Assembly (NCBI RefSeq): GCF_963662255.1 | Contig: NW_026912185.1 | Coordinates: 1 to 64,000, forward strand | DNA length: 64,000 nt | Direction: 5' to 3' | From: Cinclus cinclus | Lineage: Eukaryota > Chordata > Aves > Passeriformes > Cinclidae | Part shown: positions 63,901 to 64,000 of the stretch, one piece after another | How the letters are laid out: the number at the start of each line of letters is the position of its first letter | How positions within the stretch are numbered: position 1 is the stretch's first letter | Notes under the pieces: model-generated | What the model was told of the DNA's origin: nothing | The model's database searches: none | Seen by the model: only the letters and a program-made list of their open reading frames with translations | Translations under genes and position numbers: made by a program

Positions 63901-64000
63901 CCCTGGCCATTTTAGGCCCCCTGGTGTCACAAGGGATCCTTAGATTGTTAGCCTGCATTGGGTCACAATGGTTCCTTGCTTCTCTTAACCTCTGTGGTGT

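Larger units (their letters stand above)
1..64000. repeat. 220-bp satellite DNA array, about 291 monomers, head to tail
   Basis: Seen directly: the same 220-base unit repeats without interruption, always in one orientation. Counting from the unit boundary at 169 to the one at 63962 gives 290 monomers in 63793 bases, a net drift of -7. No unique sequence, transposon or gene splits the array, and both window ends lie inside it. A typical W monomer has 106 G+C of 220 (48%), with C 61, G 45, T 72 and A 42, so the plus strand is about 60% pyrimidine. CpG is rare and often alternates with TpG or CpA. Known: such arrays are typical of centromeric, pericentromeric or subtelomeric heterochromatin. Inferred: the host is a methylating eukaryote, probably a vertebrate. 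Other satellites of similar period (human gamma satellite, about 220 bp; horse 37cen, 221 bp) are known, but I cannot claim identity with either, and the composition here is not that of a GC-rich gamma satellite. Confidence 0.98.
34273..64000. repeat. Domain 3: R-W dimers and 1.32-kb, 6-monomer HOR
   Basis: Class W here nearly always has CCATCCCTGGCC or CCATCTCTGGCC with AGGCCCCCTGGTG. Class R has TATCAGAG, GTCAGAG or CACAGTACATCC alleles. From 43069 the order is mostly R W R W G Y, with shortened (R W G Y) and lengthened (extra R W pairs) versions. Before 43 kb the order is less regular, with R-W alternation and three copies of a CCTTTCTTCTATAGG R monomer spaced by 12 monomers (35153, 37792, 40430). 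After 60 kb the order degenerates and W-W neighbours appear. Confidence 0.75.

Noticed and set aside
165..64000. Hundreds of 60-95-codon plus-strand open frames, one per monomer
   Set aside because: They open at TTG, not ATG, each overlaps the next by 68 bases, and the frame rotates because 220 is not a multiple of 3. The translations follow repeat class exactly. This is an artefact of a stop-poor frame in a repeat, not a gene family.
1..64000. CRISPR array (36-37-base direct repeats)
   Set aside because: The 37-base subunits are contiguous with no unique spacers, diverge from each other within a monomer, and repeat as 220-base blocks. No cas genes and no prokaryotic features are present.
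1..64000. CENP-B box
   Set aside because: I looked for the NTTCGNNNNANNCGGGN pattern on both strands. TTCG is rare (e.g. near 16833, 37130, 45265) and none is followed by the required A and CGGG.
1..64000. Identity with human gamma satellite or horse 37cen on the basis of the 220-221-base period
   Set aside because: Only the period agrees. I cannot recall a sequence match, and the roughly 48% GC, CpG-poor composition does not fit a GC-rich gamma satellite. A database search would decide.
1..64000. tRNA, rRNA, snRNA or other structured RNA gene
   Set aside because: No cloverleaf, A/B box pair or rRNA-like segment was found. The only recurring structures are short dyads that belong to the satellite monomer.

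Overview
The whole window, edge to edge, is one uninterrupted tandem satellite array. I see no protein-coding gene, RNA gene, transposon, origin or CRISPR array. The basic monomer is 220 bp, and about 291 copies fit in the 64 kb, all in the same orientation. Both window ends fall inside the array, so the true array is longer than 64 kb. This is eukaryotic heterochromatin-type DNA. CpG is scarce and many variant positions are CpG/TpG or CpG/CpA pairs, which points to a cytosine-methylating genome. A CTCF-like motif recurs in about half the monomers, which favours a vertebrate. I cannot name the species or match the monomer to a named satellite.

The array has three nested levels. (1) Each 220-bp monomer is built from six related subunits of 36-37 bp, most beginning with a form of GTCACAATG. 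(2) Monomers fall into four main classes, called here W, G, Y and R, plus a rare divergent class P. The classes differ mainly in subunits 4 and 5. (3) Classes are arranged in higher-order repeats (HORs). Domain 1 (1-17335) is irregular, has a 2.2-kb block repeated 5.5 kb away, and holds four copies of a 662-bp P-containing cassette. Domain 2 (17336 to about 34272) has a 21-monomer, 4619-bp HOR with a 17-monomer derivative, a 24-monomer derivative and a decaying fourth copy. Domain 3 (about 34273-64000) is dominated by R-W dimers and a 6-monomer, 1320-bp HOR (R, W, R, W, G, Y), clearest at 43.1-56.5 kb.

Length is held very strictly. Across 290 consecutive monomers the net drift is only -7 bp, fully explained by eight 221-bp monomers and fifteen 219-bp monomers. 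Several of these indels are shared alleles copied by unequal exchange or conversion.

The most interesting signal is at the junction of subunits 5 and 6. R and G monomers carry GCGCCCCCTGGTG, an exact match to the 13-base heart of the CTCF motif, always on the minus strand. The array could therefore hold a hundred or more co-oriented candidate CTCF sites, some broken by CpG decay or other point changes. Binding is inferred from sequence only. The many 288-base open frames start at TTG, overlap their neighbours and change frame at each monomer, so I treat them as by-products of the repeat and not as genes.
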